Source of the DNA: Actinomycetota bacterium
GTDB taxonomy: Bacteria; Actinomycetota; Actinomycetes; S36-B12; UBA5976
Direction of reading: 5' to 3'
NCBI GenBank assembly: GCA_947447095.1
Contig: CANFIL010000002.1
Coordinates: forward strand, 1-26,916
Length of the DNA: 26,916 nt
Part shown: one piece after another, positions 6,105 through 13,195 of the stretch
Layout of the letters: each line of letters begins with the position of its first letter
Position numbering within the stretch: position 1 is the stretch's first letter
Translations under genes and position numbers: made by a program
The notes under the pieces: model-generated
What the model was told of the DNA's origin: nothing
The model's database searches: none
What the model saw: only the letters and a program-made list of their open reading frames with translations

Positions 6105-6809
6105 ATGCCACAGTCGCGATTGCCGAAAGCGCAAACATCTGCGCGCGGTGGCATCCCTGAAGCGACTGTGACTCGACTCCCTATGTATCACCGCGCACTT
6201 GTTGCGATGGCTGCGCGCGGCGTTCTACTCGTCTCCTCAGAAGAACTTGCTGAAGCAACTGCAGTGAACTCCGCAAAGCTTCGTAAGGATCTGTCGTTCC
6301 TCGGTTCGTATGGAACACGCGGCGTTGGTTACGACGTCGAATTCTTGTTGTACCAAATCGCACGCGCCCTGGGCTTGACTCAGGAATGGCCTGTTGTGAT
6401 CGTGGGCGTTGGAAATCTTGGCCATGCATTGGCTGGATACCCAGGCTTTGCATCACGCGGGTTCACAGTGGTCGGACTCTTTGATGCTGACCCTCGTCGC
6501 ATCGGCGAACAGATCGTTGTCGCAGGAACATCCATGACAGTGCGCGACGTGCGCGAGCTTCATGCATCAATGCATGAGTTGAACGCATCGATTGGCGTCA
6601 TTGCGACCCCTGAATCTGGCGCTCAGCAAGTGTGCGATCTGCTCGTTGAGCACGGCGTCACCAGCATCCTGAACTTTGCACCCGTCATCCTCGAAGTTCC
6701 AGAGGGTGTCGATGTGCGTCGCGTAGACCTGGCGACAGAGCTACAAATTTTGGCATTCCACGAACAACGCAAGTCACAACTTGTACTGTCCGAAACCAGT
6801 GCAAGTTAA
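6105..6809 (+). CDS. rex: Redox-sensing transcriptional repressor Rex
   Basis: Rex binds NADH and NAD+ and releases DNA when the NADH/NAD+ ratio rises, controlling respiratory genes. The 234-residue product has an N-terminal winged-helix domain ('MYHRALVAMAARGVLLVSSEELAEATAVNSAKLRKDLSFLGSYGTRGVGY', quoted in parts: 'RLPMYHRAL', 'SSEELAEA', 'RKDLSFLGSYGTRGVGY'). A Rossmann domain follows with 'IVGVGNLGHALAGY' and a C-terminal swapped helix. Length is typical. I chose the ATG at 6105 (ribosome binding site AAAGG at 6093-6097) over an upstream in-frame start. In other actinobacteria rex is followed by hemA, hemC and hemD; here cobA-hemD starts only 27 bases after the rex stop. No canonical Rex operator was found upstream. 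Confidence 0.95.
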   Translation: MPQSRLPKAQTSARGGIPEATVTRLPMYHRALVAMAARGVLLVSSEELAEATAVNSAKLRKDLSFLGSYGTRGVGYDVEFLLYQIARALGLTQEWPVVIVGVGNLGHALAGYPGFASRGFTVVGLFDADPRRIGEQIVVAGTSMTVRDVRELHASMHELNASIGVIATPESGAQQVCDLLVEHGVTSILNFAPVILEVPEGVDVRRVDLATELQILAFHEQRKSQLVLSETSAS

Positions 6810-6836
6810 CTCACGAGAAACAAAGTAGGTGCAGCA

Positions 6837-8420
6837 ATGATCTCTCGACCAGCAGCAGCTGTCGGAGTGTCCTTTGTGATCGCCGGTCCTGGAGACCCCG
6901 ATCTACTCACAGTTCGCGCACACCGATTACTTAAGACCGCTGATGTGGTCCTCGCTGATGCCGAAGTCGTTGAGTTAGCAATGCAGGTTGCTACGGGCGA
7001 AGTGCTCGTCGCAAATGACAGCAACGGTGTCCCGCTGTCTGTTGCGGCCCGTACCAAGGTCATTACAGATGCACGTAAGAGCGATCGCGTTATTGCTCGT
7101 CTTCTCTCGGGAGACCCAGTACTTGATGGACGTCTTTCGCTTGAGACCGAGGCAATTTCAAAGACTGGACTAGTTTTCGAAGTAGCTGCTGGCGTCACAC
7201 CGCTTGCTGCAGCTGCAGCACACACAGGTATCTCGTTGACCGGTGGCCGCACTCGTGAAGTTCGTGTCATCGATGCAGATGTTCCTGCCATTGACTGGTC
7301 GCTGTACACCGATTCGGATGTGACTTTGGTTGTGCAGAATGCTGCCGATCGCGCCGCAGAAATCACGAAGGCACTTATCAAAGCTGGTCGCGACGGTAAG
7401 ACTCCTGTTGCAATTGTTCGCGACGGTGCAACTGTCGAACAGCGCTCACTTCACACAACTCTCGAGGCACTCCCAGGCGCGGCCAAGTTGGCGAAGCACG
7501 CGGGTCAAGGACTTGTCATCATCGGCGAGACAGCTGGCGAGCGCACTCCTTGGTTTGAAGTTCGTGCACTTCACGGTTGGCGAGTTCTTGTGCCAAAGAC
7601 GAAGGACTCAACTGAAGAACTTCAGGACATGCTTATTTCGTTTGGCGCAGTTCCATTTGAAGTTCCAACAATGAGCGTTGAACCACCTCGCACACCACAG
7701 CAAATGGAACGTGCGATTCACGGTCTCGTATCAGGTCGTTTCGAGTGGGTCGTCTTCACAAGCGTTAACGCTGTGCGCGCGATCCGTGAACGATTTGAAG
7801 AGAGTGGTCTTGATGCACGTTCACTTTCCGGTATTCGTGTTGCAGCGATTGGAGAAGACACTGTTGCTTCCCTTATCGCCATGGGCGTTCGTCCAGACCT
7901 CGTACCAGTAGGCGAGCAGACCACTGCCGCGCTACTCGACGAATGGCCAGAGTTCGATCAGATTCTTGATCCGATCAATCGGATCTTCTTGCCTCGCGCA
8001 GACATTGCAACTGACACTCTCGTTGCAGGTTTGACTGAACTTGGTTGGGAAGTCGAAGACGTCACTGCGTACCGCACAGTGCGCGCAACCCCACCACCTG
8101 CTGAAACACGTGAAGCAATCAAGAGTGGCGGCTTTGACGCTGTCATCTTTACCTCAAGCAGCACAGTGCGAAACTTGGTCGGTATCGCCGGCAAGCCACA
8201 CCCATCGAGCATCATTGCTTGCATCGGTGCAGCTACTGCCAAAACCGCTCAGGAACACGGGCTACGCGTAGACGTTCTTCCTGAATCGGCTGAAATTGAC
8301 GCACTTGCTCATGCGCTTGCAGCACACGGCATTGCGCTTCGCGATCAGGCTGCAGCAACTGGCTCAGTCGGCTGGCGTCCATCACGCAAGCGCTCGGCAG
8401 CTCGCCGCCGCGCAACCTGA
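6837..8420 (+). CDS. hemD: Fused uroporphyrinogen-III methyltransferase / uroporphyrinogen-III synthase
   Basis: HemD cyclises hydroxymethylbilane to uroporphyrinogen III; the fused CobA-type domain methylates it toward siroheme. Residues 1 to about 240 form the CobA-like part, with 'VIAGPGDPDLLTVRAHRLL' near the start. The later loop reads 'RLLSGDPVLDGRLSLE' and keeps only part of the canonical GDPFvFGRG pattern, so methyltransferase activity is uncertain. Residues from about 260 form an intact HemD domain: 'WVVFTSVNAVRAI', 'VTAYRTV', 'VIFTSSSTVRNL', 'CIGAATAKTA'. A basic tail ends the protein. At 527 residues the length matches actinobacterial fusions. The gene has no frameshift or stop. 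It is oddly isolated: the normal neighbours hemA, hemC and hemB are missing on both sides. It is tightly packed with the histidine phosphatase gene 7 bases downstream. Confidence 0.92.
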   Translation: MISRPAAAVGVSFVIAGPGDPDLLTVRAHRLLKTADVVLADAEVVELAMQVATGEVLVANDSNGVPLSVAARTKVITDARKSDRVIARLLSGDPVLDGRLSLETEAISKTGLVFEVAAGVTPLAAAAAHTGISLTGGRTREVRVIDADVPAIDWSLYTDSDVTLVVQNAADRAAEITKALIKAGRDGKTPVAIVRDGATVEQRSLHTTLEALPGAAKLAKHAGQGLVIIGETAGERTPWFEVRALHGWRVLVPKTKDSTEELQDMLISFGAVPFEVPTMSVEPPRTPQQMERAIHGLVSGRFEWVVFTSVNAVRAIRERFEESGLDARSLSGIRVAAIGEDTVASLIAMGVRPDLVPVGEQTTAALLDEWPEFDQILDPINRIFLPRADIATDTLVAGLTELGWEVEDVTAYRTVRATPPPAETREAIKSGGFDAVIFTSSSTVRNLVGIAGKPHPSSIIACIGAATAKTAQEHGLRVDVLPESAEIDALAHALAAHGIALRDQAAATGSVGWRPSRKRSAARRRAT

Positions 8421-8427
8421 GGTCACA

Positions 8428-9066
8428 ATGACGCGCACGATTGTCCACTTGTTGCGACATGGTGAAGTGCACAACCCTGACAAGATCTTGTACGGGCGGA
8501 TTCCGGGCTTTCAACTCTCTGAGCTTGGTCACGAGATGGCGCAACGAGCCGCAGACGCACTTGCACATCGCGACATCACGGTAGTTACATCATCGCCACT
8601 TGAGAGGGCGCAGCAAACGTCTGCTCCGATTGCCAAAACTTTCGGATTGCCGATCGGCACTGATCATGATCTGATCGAAGCAGATAATGTTTTTGAAGGT
8701 CAGAGGGTTGCTGTGGGAGATGGCGTTTTGCGCGAACCACGTGCGTGGAAGTACCTCTACAACCCATTGAAGCCATCGTGGGGCGAGCCATACAAAGTGC
8801 TTGCTGAACGCATGCATCGTGCAGTTGATGTTGCACGTGATCAGGCCCGCGGGCATGAAGCTGTACTTGTGAGTCATCAACTACCAATCTGGATAAGTCG
8901 TTTGGATTTTGAAGGTCGCCGTTTCGCGCACGATCCACGTAAGCGTCAGTGCAGCCTTGCTTCGTTAACATCCCTCACATTTGATGATGACACATTGACT
9001 GCGATTGTTTATACCGAGCCATCTGCAGATCTCGTTGCTCGTGCCAGCAAGGTTGCCGGTGCGTAA
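8428..9066 (+). CDS. Histidine phosphatase family protein (phosphoglycerate mutase-like)
   Basis: The 212-residue product belongs to the branch of the histidine phosphatase superfamily that stands before resA in actinobacteria (compare Rv0525). The catalytic 'LLRHGE' has His11. The second conserved segment is 'VVTSSPLERAQQTS', and the distal catalytic histidine is in 'AVLVSHQLPIW'. The substrate is not known; it is not the glycolytic enzyme, which is encoded separately at 18776-19519. The ATG at 8428 follows GAGG and lies 7 bases after hemD, so an in-frame ATG inside hemD is not used. It overlaps the GTG of resA by 8 bases, which implies translational coupling with the cytochrome c assembly genes. 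In related genomes hemL sits just before it; that gene is absent here. Confidence 0.9.
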   Translation: MTRTIVHLLRHGEVHNPDKILYGRIPGFQLSELGHEMAQRAADALAHRDITVVTSSPLERAQQTSAPIAKTFGLPIGTDHDLIEADNVFEGQRVAVGDGVLREPRAWKYLYNPLKPSWGEPYKVLAERMHRAVDVARDQARGHEAVLVSHQLPIWISRLDFEGRRFAHDPRKRQCSLASLTSLTFDDDTLTAIVYTEPSADLVARASKVAGA

Positions 9067-9631
9067 CACTCGTGCATTTGCCGCGGTAGCCCTGGTCGCT
9101 GCCTCGATGCTGACTGCATGCGCTAGCAATTCAAATGGTTCAAGTTCGAGCGAGACAAGTTATGTCGCAGGTGATGGAAGCACAATTCTCGTCGCCGAAA
9201 ACAAGCGTGGCGATGTCATCAAACTTGCAGGTAAAACACTTGAAGGAAAGAACCTCGACATCTCAGAGTGGAAAGACGATGTAGTCGTCATCAACTTGTG
9301 GGCGAGCTGGTGTGGTCCATGTCGGAGTGAGGCTGTGACCTTGGAAAAGGTCAACAAGCAGTTGTCGCAAAAAGGTGTGCACTTCCTTGGCTTGAATACC
9401 CGTGATGGATTGGCAGCCGCAAAAGCATTTCAAGATCGTTTTCCAACGGGATATCCATCTATTCAAGACAACGATGGAGTGTTGACGTTGGCATTTGGAA
9501 ACCTCGGTCCAGCGGCGACTCCTTCCACGATGATTCTTGATCGCAAGGGTCGAGTTGCGGCGCGCATCCTTGGCCCCGTCACCGAAGCACAATTGCGGGA
9601 TGTAACGCTCGCTGTTGCTGAAGGAAGTTAA
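9059..9631 (+). CDS. resA: Thioredoxin-like lipoprotein ResA/TlpA
   Basis: It reduces the haem-binding cysteines of apocytochrome c on the outer face of the membrane. The 190-residue product starts with a lipoprotein signal: a basic 'MRNTR', a hydrophobic run and the lipobox LTAC with Cys21. A Ser-rich linker and a TlpA/AhpC-fold domain follow, with the redox motif 'WASWCGPCRSE' (Cys85, Cys88) and the cis-Pro in 'AATPSTMIL'. I chose the GTG at 9059, which overlaps the end of the upstream gene, because it gives an exact lipoprotein signal. A longer in-frame start would destroy it. ccdA begins 2 bases after the stop, so they form one operon with resB and ccsB. Confidence 0.94.
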   Translation: MRNTRAFAAVALVAASMLTACASNSNGSSSSETSYVAGDGSTILVAENKRGDVIKLAGKTLEGKNLDISEWKDDVVVINLWASWCGPCRSEAVTLEKVNKQLSQKGVHFLGLNTRDGLAAAKAFQDRFPTGYPSIQDNDGVLTLAFGNLGPAATPSTMILDRKGRVAARILGPVTEAQLRDVTLAVAEGS

Positions 9632-9633
9632 TC

Positions 9634-10389
9634 GTGGACGTTACAGGTGTCGCACAAACATTGACCTCAGGCTCAATGCTGATCGCGATTCCGTTGGCCG
9701 CTCTTGCAGGTCTCGTTTCTTTCTTGTCGCCTTGTGTTTTGCCGCTTGTACCTGGCTACTTGTCCTACATGACCGGCGTAGCCGGCGCACAAGTTGGAAC
9801 GCGTAAACCAAAACGTAGCCGGGCTGTTCTCGGTGCACTGTCATTTATGTTTGGTGTCTCCGTGGTTTTCGTTTCGTTCGGAGCATTGTTTGGTGGCGCA
9901 GGACAGCGCCTCATCGAACATCAGCGGATCATCCAAATGATCATGGGCGTCATCGTTATCGTTCTGGGTTTGGGATTCCTCGGTTTGATTCCCGCGTTAC
10001 AACGTGAATTCCGTATGCATCGAATGCCAACAGGAACTCTGGTCGGCGCGTTTATGCTCGGCCTTCTTTTCGCCATTGGCTGGACTCCATGTATCGGTCC
10101 TGCACTTGCAGCAGTTCAAAGTATGGCGTTGTCCGAAGCTAGTGCTGCCCGAGGTGCACTCTTGAGTTTCGTCTATGTCTTGGGGCTAGGTGTACCGTTC
10201 ATCATCTTGGGTCTCATGTTGGAAAAAAGCGTGAGCGCAGTCGGTGCACTTCGACGCCATTCCAAATTCATTATGCGCTTTGGTGGAGTGATGTTGATCG
10301 CAATTGGTCTCATGCAAGTCACTGGTTACTGGAATGAATTGATGATCACATTGCGAGTGTGGGCGCCACAGTGGACGGTTCCGATCTAA
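9634..10389 (+). CDS. ccdA: Cytochrome c biogenesis protein CcdA
   Basis: CcdA carries reducing power across the membrane from thioredoxin to ResA. The 251-residue product has about six transmembrane helices. Its two membrane-embedded redox cysteines are in the family motifs 'SPCVLPLVPGY' (Cys34) and 'GWTPCIGP' (Cys153), and the two halves are related by pseudo-symmetry. The start is GTG at 9634, two bases after the resA stop. The stop codon overlaps the resB start by one base (TAATG). Length is typical for a stand-alone CcdA. Confidence 0.95.
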   Translation: MDVTGVAQTLTSGSMLIAIPLAALAGLVSFLSPCVLPLVPGYLSYMTGVAGAQVGTRKPKRSRAVLGALSFMFGVSVVFVSFGALFGGAGQRLIEHQRIIQMIMGVIVIVLGLGFLGLIPALQREFRMHRMPTGTLVGAFMLGLLFAIGWTPCIGPALAAVQSMALSEASAARGALLSFVYVLGLGVPFIILGLMLEKSVSAVGALRRHSKFIMRFGGVMLIAIGLMQVTGYWNELMITLRVWAPQWTVPI

Positions 10390-11906
10390 TGGGATTTATG
10401 ACTCGAGTTATTGCCTACCTGCGCTGGGCTTGGCGATCGCTAACAAGTATGCGCACAGCATTGTTCTTGTTATTCCTGCTCGCTATCGCCAGCGTCCCAG
10501 GTTCGTTGTTTCCGCAACGAGGCACTACGCCACTGAAGGTCAACCAGTACCTACGTGATCATCCACAATCGGGACCGTTTCTCGACAAGATTCACATGTT
10601 TGATGTGTTTGCGTCTCCGTGGTTTGGCGCCATTTATCTTTTGCTTTTTGTCTCACTTACCGGCTGCGTACTTCCACGCACTCTGGTGCACTGGAAAGAA
10701 TTGCGCAGTGAACCACCGAGCGCGCCTCGGAATCTGAGTCGACTAACCGCTCACGAATCGTGGAACTCACAAGCTAACGCAACGGCTGTCGCAGATGTTG
10801 CGAAAGCTTGGAAAGATCGTGGCTGGCGAGTTCGCACTGGCGATTCGTGGGTTGCCGCAGAGCGCGGTTATGCCCGCGAGACAGGCAACTTGCTCTTCCA
10901 TCTCGCTTTGCTATTTGTGTTATTGGCCGTTGGCTCTGGAAGTGCACTCGGTACCAAAGGCACAGTGATTGTGCGCGAAGGTTCGGGCTTTGCTAACAAC
11001 ATCACGCAGTACGACACTTTCACACCTGGTCGTGCATTCAATACCAGCACGATGGCACCGTTCTCATTTCAACTGAAGAATTTCTTCGCGTCGTATCAGC
11101 TCGGTGGGATGCAAAATGGAGCTCCTCGAGAATTTCACGCCGATGTGCTTGTAAAAAATAATCCAGATTCCACAGCGCGCAAGGTGCGCATCGCTGTTAA
11201 CGAACCTTTGCGTATCGAAGGTTCATCGGTCTATCTCGTGGGACATGGCTACTCACCTAAAATCACTATCAAAGATGGCAAGGGCAACGTGGTCTGGCAA
11301 GACGCAGCAATCTTTTTGCCTCAGGATGGAAACTTCACCTCAACCGGTGTTGTGAAAGCTCCGGACACTGTTCCGCAACTTGGAATTCAGGCATTCTTCC
11401 TGCCAACTGCGGCGGTTGATATGACGCAAGGCCCGCACTCAACCTTCCCAGCCCCAACTGATCCGATGGTTTTCATGAGCGTATGGAGCGGCGATCTCGG
11501 GTTGGACTCAGGTGTCCCGCAAAGTGTGTTTCGTTTGGACACAACCAAGATGAAAAAAATTGGTCTCGAACGCTTAAAGCCGGGGCAAACCTACAAGCTG
11601 CCCGACGGTCAAGGAAGCATCACCTTTGATGGCTATAAAGAGTGGGCATCATTTTCCATCACACACGATCCGGGTAAAGGATGGGCACTTGGCGCGGGAA
11701 TGCTTGCCATCCTTGGCTTGACTCTGTCGCTGCTCGTACCTCGTCGTCGTGCTTGGCTGAGAATTACAGAATCTGAAAATGGGACTAGTCTAGTTGAGGT
11801 TGCTGGTCTTTCGAAGACTGAAGCACCAGGTCTAGTTGCAGAAATTTCTTCACTAGCAAGTACCGCACGCACATACATTCCAGAGGTGTTACATGGCGAT
11901 CAATGA
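10389..11906 (+). CDS. resB: Cytochrome c biogenesis protein ResB
   Basis: ResB is one half of the system II haem lyase that moves haem outward and attaches it to cytochrome c. The 505-residue product has the family layout: hydrophobic segments near 22-38 (starting in 'SMRTALFLLFLLAIASVPGS'), 79-96 and 167-187, a large external domain of about 240 residues, and a last membrane segment near 431-450 followed by a short cytoplasmic tail. I chose the ATG at 10389 in the TAATG overlap with ccdA; an ATG three codons later is equally possible. It overlaps ccsB by 14 bases. All four system II genes are intact, so the organism should make c-type cytochromes and therefore needs haem. Confidence 0.94.
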   Translation: MGFMTRVIAYLRWAWRSLTSMRTALFLLFLLAIASVPGSLFPQRGTTPLKVNQYLRDHPQSGPFLDKIHMFDVFASPWFGAIYLLLFVSLTGCVLPRTLVHWKELRSEPPSAPRNLSRLTAHESWNSQANATAVADVAKAWKDRGWRVRTGDSWVAAERGYARETGNLLFHLALLFVLLAVGSGSALGTKGTVIVREGSGFANNITQYDTFTPGRAFNTSTMAPFSFQLKNFFASYQLGGMQNGAPREFHADVLVKNNPDSTARKVRIAVNEPLRIEGSSVYLVGHGYSPKITIKDGKGNVVWQDAAIFLPQDGNFTSTGVVKAPDTVPQLGIQAFFLPTAAVDMTQGPHSTFPAPTDPMVFMSVWSGDLGLDSGVPQSVFRLDTTKMKKIGLERLKPGQTYKLPDGQGSITFDGYKEWASFSITHDPGKGWALGAGMLAILGLTLSLLVPRRRAWLRITESENGTSLVEVAGLSKTEAPGLVAEISSLASTARTYIPEVLHGDQ

Positions 11907-12903
11907 GTCACTCGCACAAGCAAGCAACATCATGGTTTACGGCGCTATGACAACACTGACTGGCGCTATGGGTGCATTTGCCATTGCACTGGCCAAGGGG
12001 CGTCGCATCGAATCAATCGAAGAGTCGGTTGCACGATCAGAAAGCGGATCTCATCAGGCTCGTATGGGTGCAACCGCGACTCTTGAGCGTCCAGCTGTTT
12101 CTACGGCTGTGGTCAGCGATGCCGGTCGCGGCGAAGGCCGTCGTGCCGGAAACATCGGCATGTCGTTGACGTGGCTCAGCATGATCTTTGCAGGCGCAGC
12201 TCTTGCTTTCCGCGGCTTCTCGGCACATCGTTTGCCGTGGGGCAACATGTATGAATTCTCGATTGCAGCTGGCTTCGGCGTGCTGCTCGCCTATTGCGTA
12301 CTTTCGCTTAAGCGTGATCTTCGTTGGCTTGGACTTTTCATCGTCATTCCAGTCCTGCTTGATCTTGGGTTAGCAATCACAGTTCTCTACACCGAGAGTG
12401 CACAACTTGTCCCAGCCCTGAACTCGTACTGGCTCGCGATTCACGTGACCGCAGCGATTGTGTGTATGGGTTCGTTCGCGGTGGGTGCAGCCTTGTCGGC
12501 TCTCTACTTAGTTGCCGAGCATGTTGAAAAGCGCGTTGCCGCTGGCCAAGAACCAGGTCGCCTCGGTGCATTCGCAGAACGCATCCCTGCTTCAGATCGC
12601 CTTGACTTGATGGCATACCGAATTCACGCTTTTATGTTTCCGCTCTGGACCTTCGCAGTTATCGCAGGTTCGATCTGGGCGGAAGCAGCGTGGGGACGTT
12701 ACTGGGGCTGGGATCCAAAGGAAACCTGGGCGTTCATTACGTGGGTTATTTATGCGGCATACTTACACGCTCGTGCGACTGCGGGCTGGCGTGGACGTAA
12801 GGCTGCAATTGTTGCGCTAGCTGGTTTTGCTGCAATCATGTTCAACTACTTCATCGTGAACATGTATGTGAGTGGACTGCACTCGTACTCTGGCTTGAAC
12901 TAA
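11893..12903 (+). CDS. ccsB: Cytochrome c biogenesis protein CcsB/ResC
   Basis: This is the haem-handling partner of ResB in the system II synthetase. The 336-residue product has one N-terminal helix, a soluble stretch of about 100 residues, then a run of membrane helices. The haem-binding tryptophan-rich motif 'WGWDPKETW' starts near residue 271. Conserved histidines lie in 'AIHVTAAIV' and 'GLHSYSG'. The start ATG lies within the end of resB. The stop codon overlaps the end of the convergent PLDc_N gene by four bases, with no terminator between them. Family assignment is firm. Confidence 0.95.
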   Translation: MAINESLAQASNIMVYGAMTTLTGAMGAFAIALAKGRRIESIEESVARSESGSHQARMGATATLERPAVSTAVVSDAGRGEGRRAGNIGMSLTWLSMIFAGAALAFRGFSAHRLPWGNMYEFSIAAGFGVLLAYCVLSLKRDLRWLGLFIVIPVLLDLGLAITVLYTESAQLVPALNSYWLAIHVTAAIVCMGSFAVGAALSALYLVAEHVEKRVAAGQEPGRLGAFAERIPASDRLDLMAYRIHAFMFPLWTFAVIAGSIWAEAAWGRYWGWDPKETWAFITWVIYAAYLHARATAGWRGRKAAIVALAGFAAIMFNYFIVNMYVSGLHSYSGLN

Positions 12904-13154
12904 ACCCGTTCCCGCTTTTTCCAAAACACCGGATCATCTTCAGGCCCGAGGTAATCGTCGTCACCCCATCCGCCACCACCGCCACGGGTGCGTCCGAAAA
13001 GTATCCACAATGTTGGACCAATAAGCGGAACGAAAACGATGACTAATAGCCACACAGCTTTACTGAGATATTTGGGATTGAGTGTTTGCACCCAGTCAGT
13101 GAGTGCATAAATAAACAATGCGAAAGCTAACGCACCAAGTATGAAACGAGGCAT
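12900..13154 (-). CDS. Small PLDc_N-domain membrane protein
   Basis: This 84-residue protein has two transmembrane segments (about 5-20 and 34-53). The second contains the PLDc_N hallmark 'VWLLVIVFVPLIGPTLWILFGR'-like stretch, of which 'IGPTLWILFGR' is the telling part. A Gly/Asp-rich acidic tail follows ('RGGGGGWGDDDYLGPEDD'). Such proteins are widespread in actinobacteria; the domain is named after the N-terminus of cardiolipin synthases but is often found alone, with no known function. It lies 41 bases downstream of the pseudokinase-like gene on the same strand, but has its own TAGGCT hexamer six bases before the ATG, so it may be transcribed leaderless on its own. An AAGGAC also lies directly before the ATG, too close for a good ribosome site. 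Confidence 0.85.
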   Translation of the reverse strand: MPRFILGALAFALFIYALTDWVQTLNPKYLSKAVWLLVIVFVPLIGPTLWILFGRTRGGGGGWGDDDYLGPEDDPVFWKKRERV

Positions 13155-13160
13155 GTCCTT

Positions 13161-13166
13161 AGCCTA
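13161..13166 (-). promoter_or_regulatory. Putative -10 element of the leaderless PLDc_N gene
   Basis: TAGGCT on the minus strand is followed by six bases and the ATG at 13152-13154. It is the same hexamer and spacing as for the cysteine-rich gene at 550-1338. Confidence 0.4.
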
Positions 13167-13195
13167 GGTTGTTTCTTCGCAATTGTTCAATCGGA

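Noticed and set aside
6806..7381. 191-codon open frame opposite cobA-hemD
   Set aside because: Low-complexity Ser/Thr/Ala/Arg composition typical of an antisense shadow; the plus-strand frame has clear family motifs.
6837..8420. cobA-hemD as a pseudogene left over from the lost heme genes
   Set aside because: The frame is open over full length and HemD motifs are intact; only the CobA loop looks degraded, so decay is not shown.
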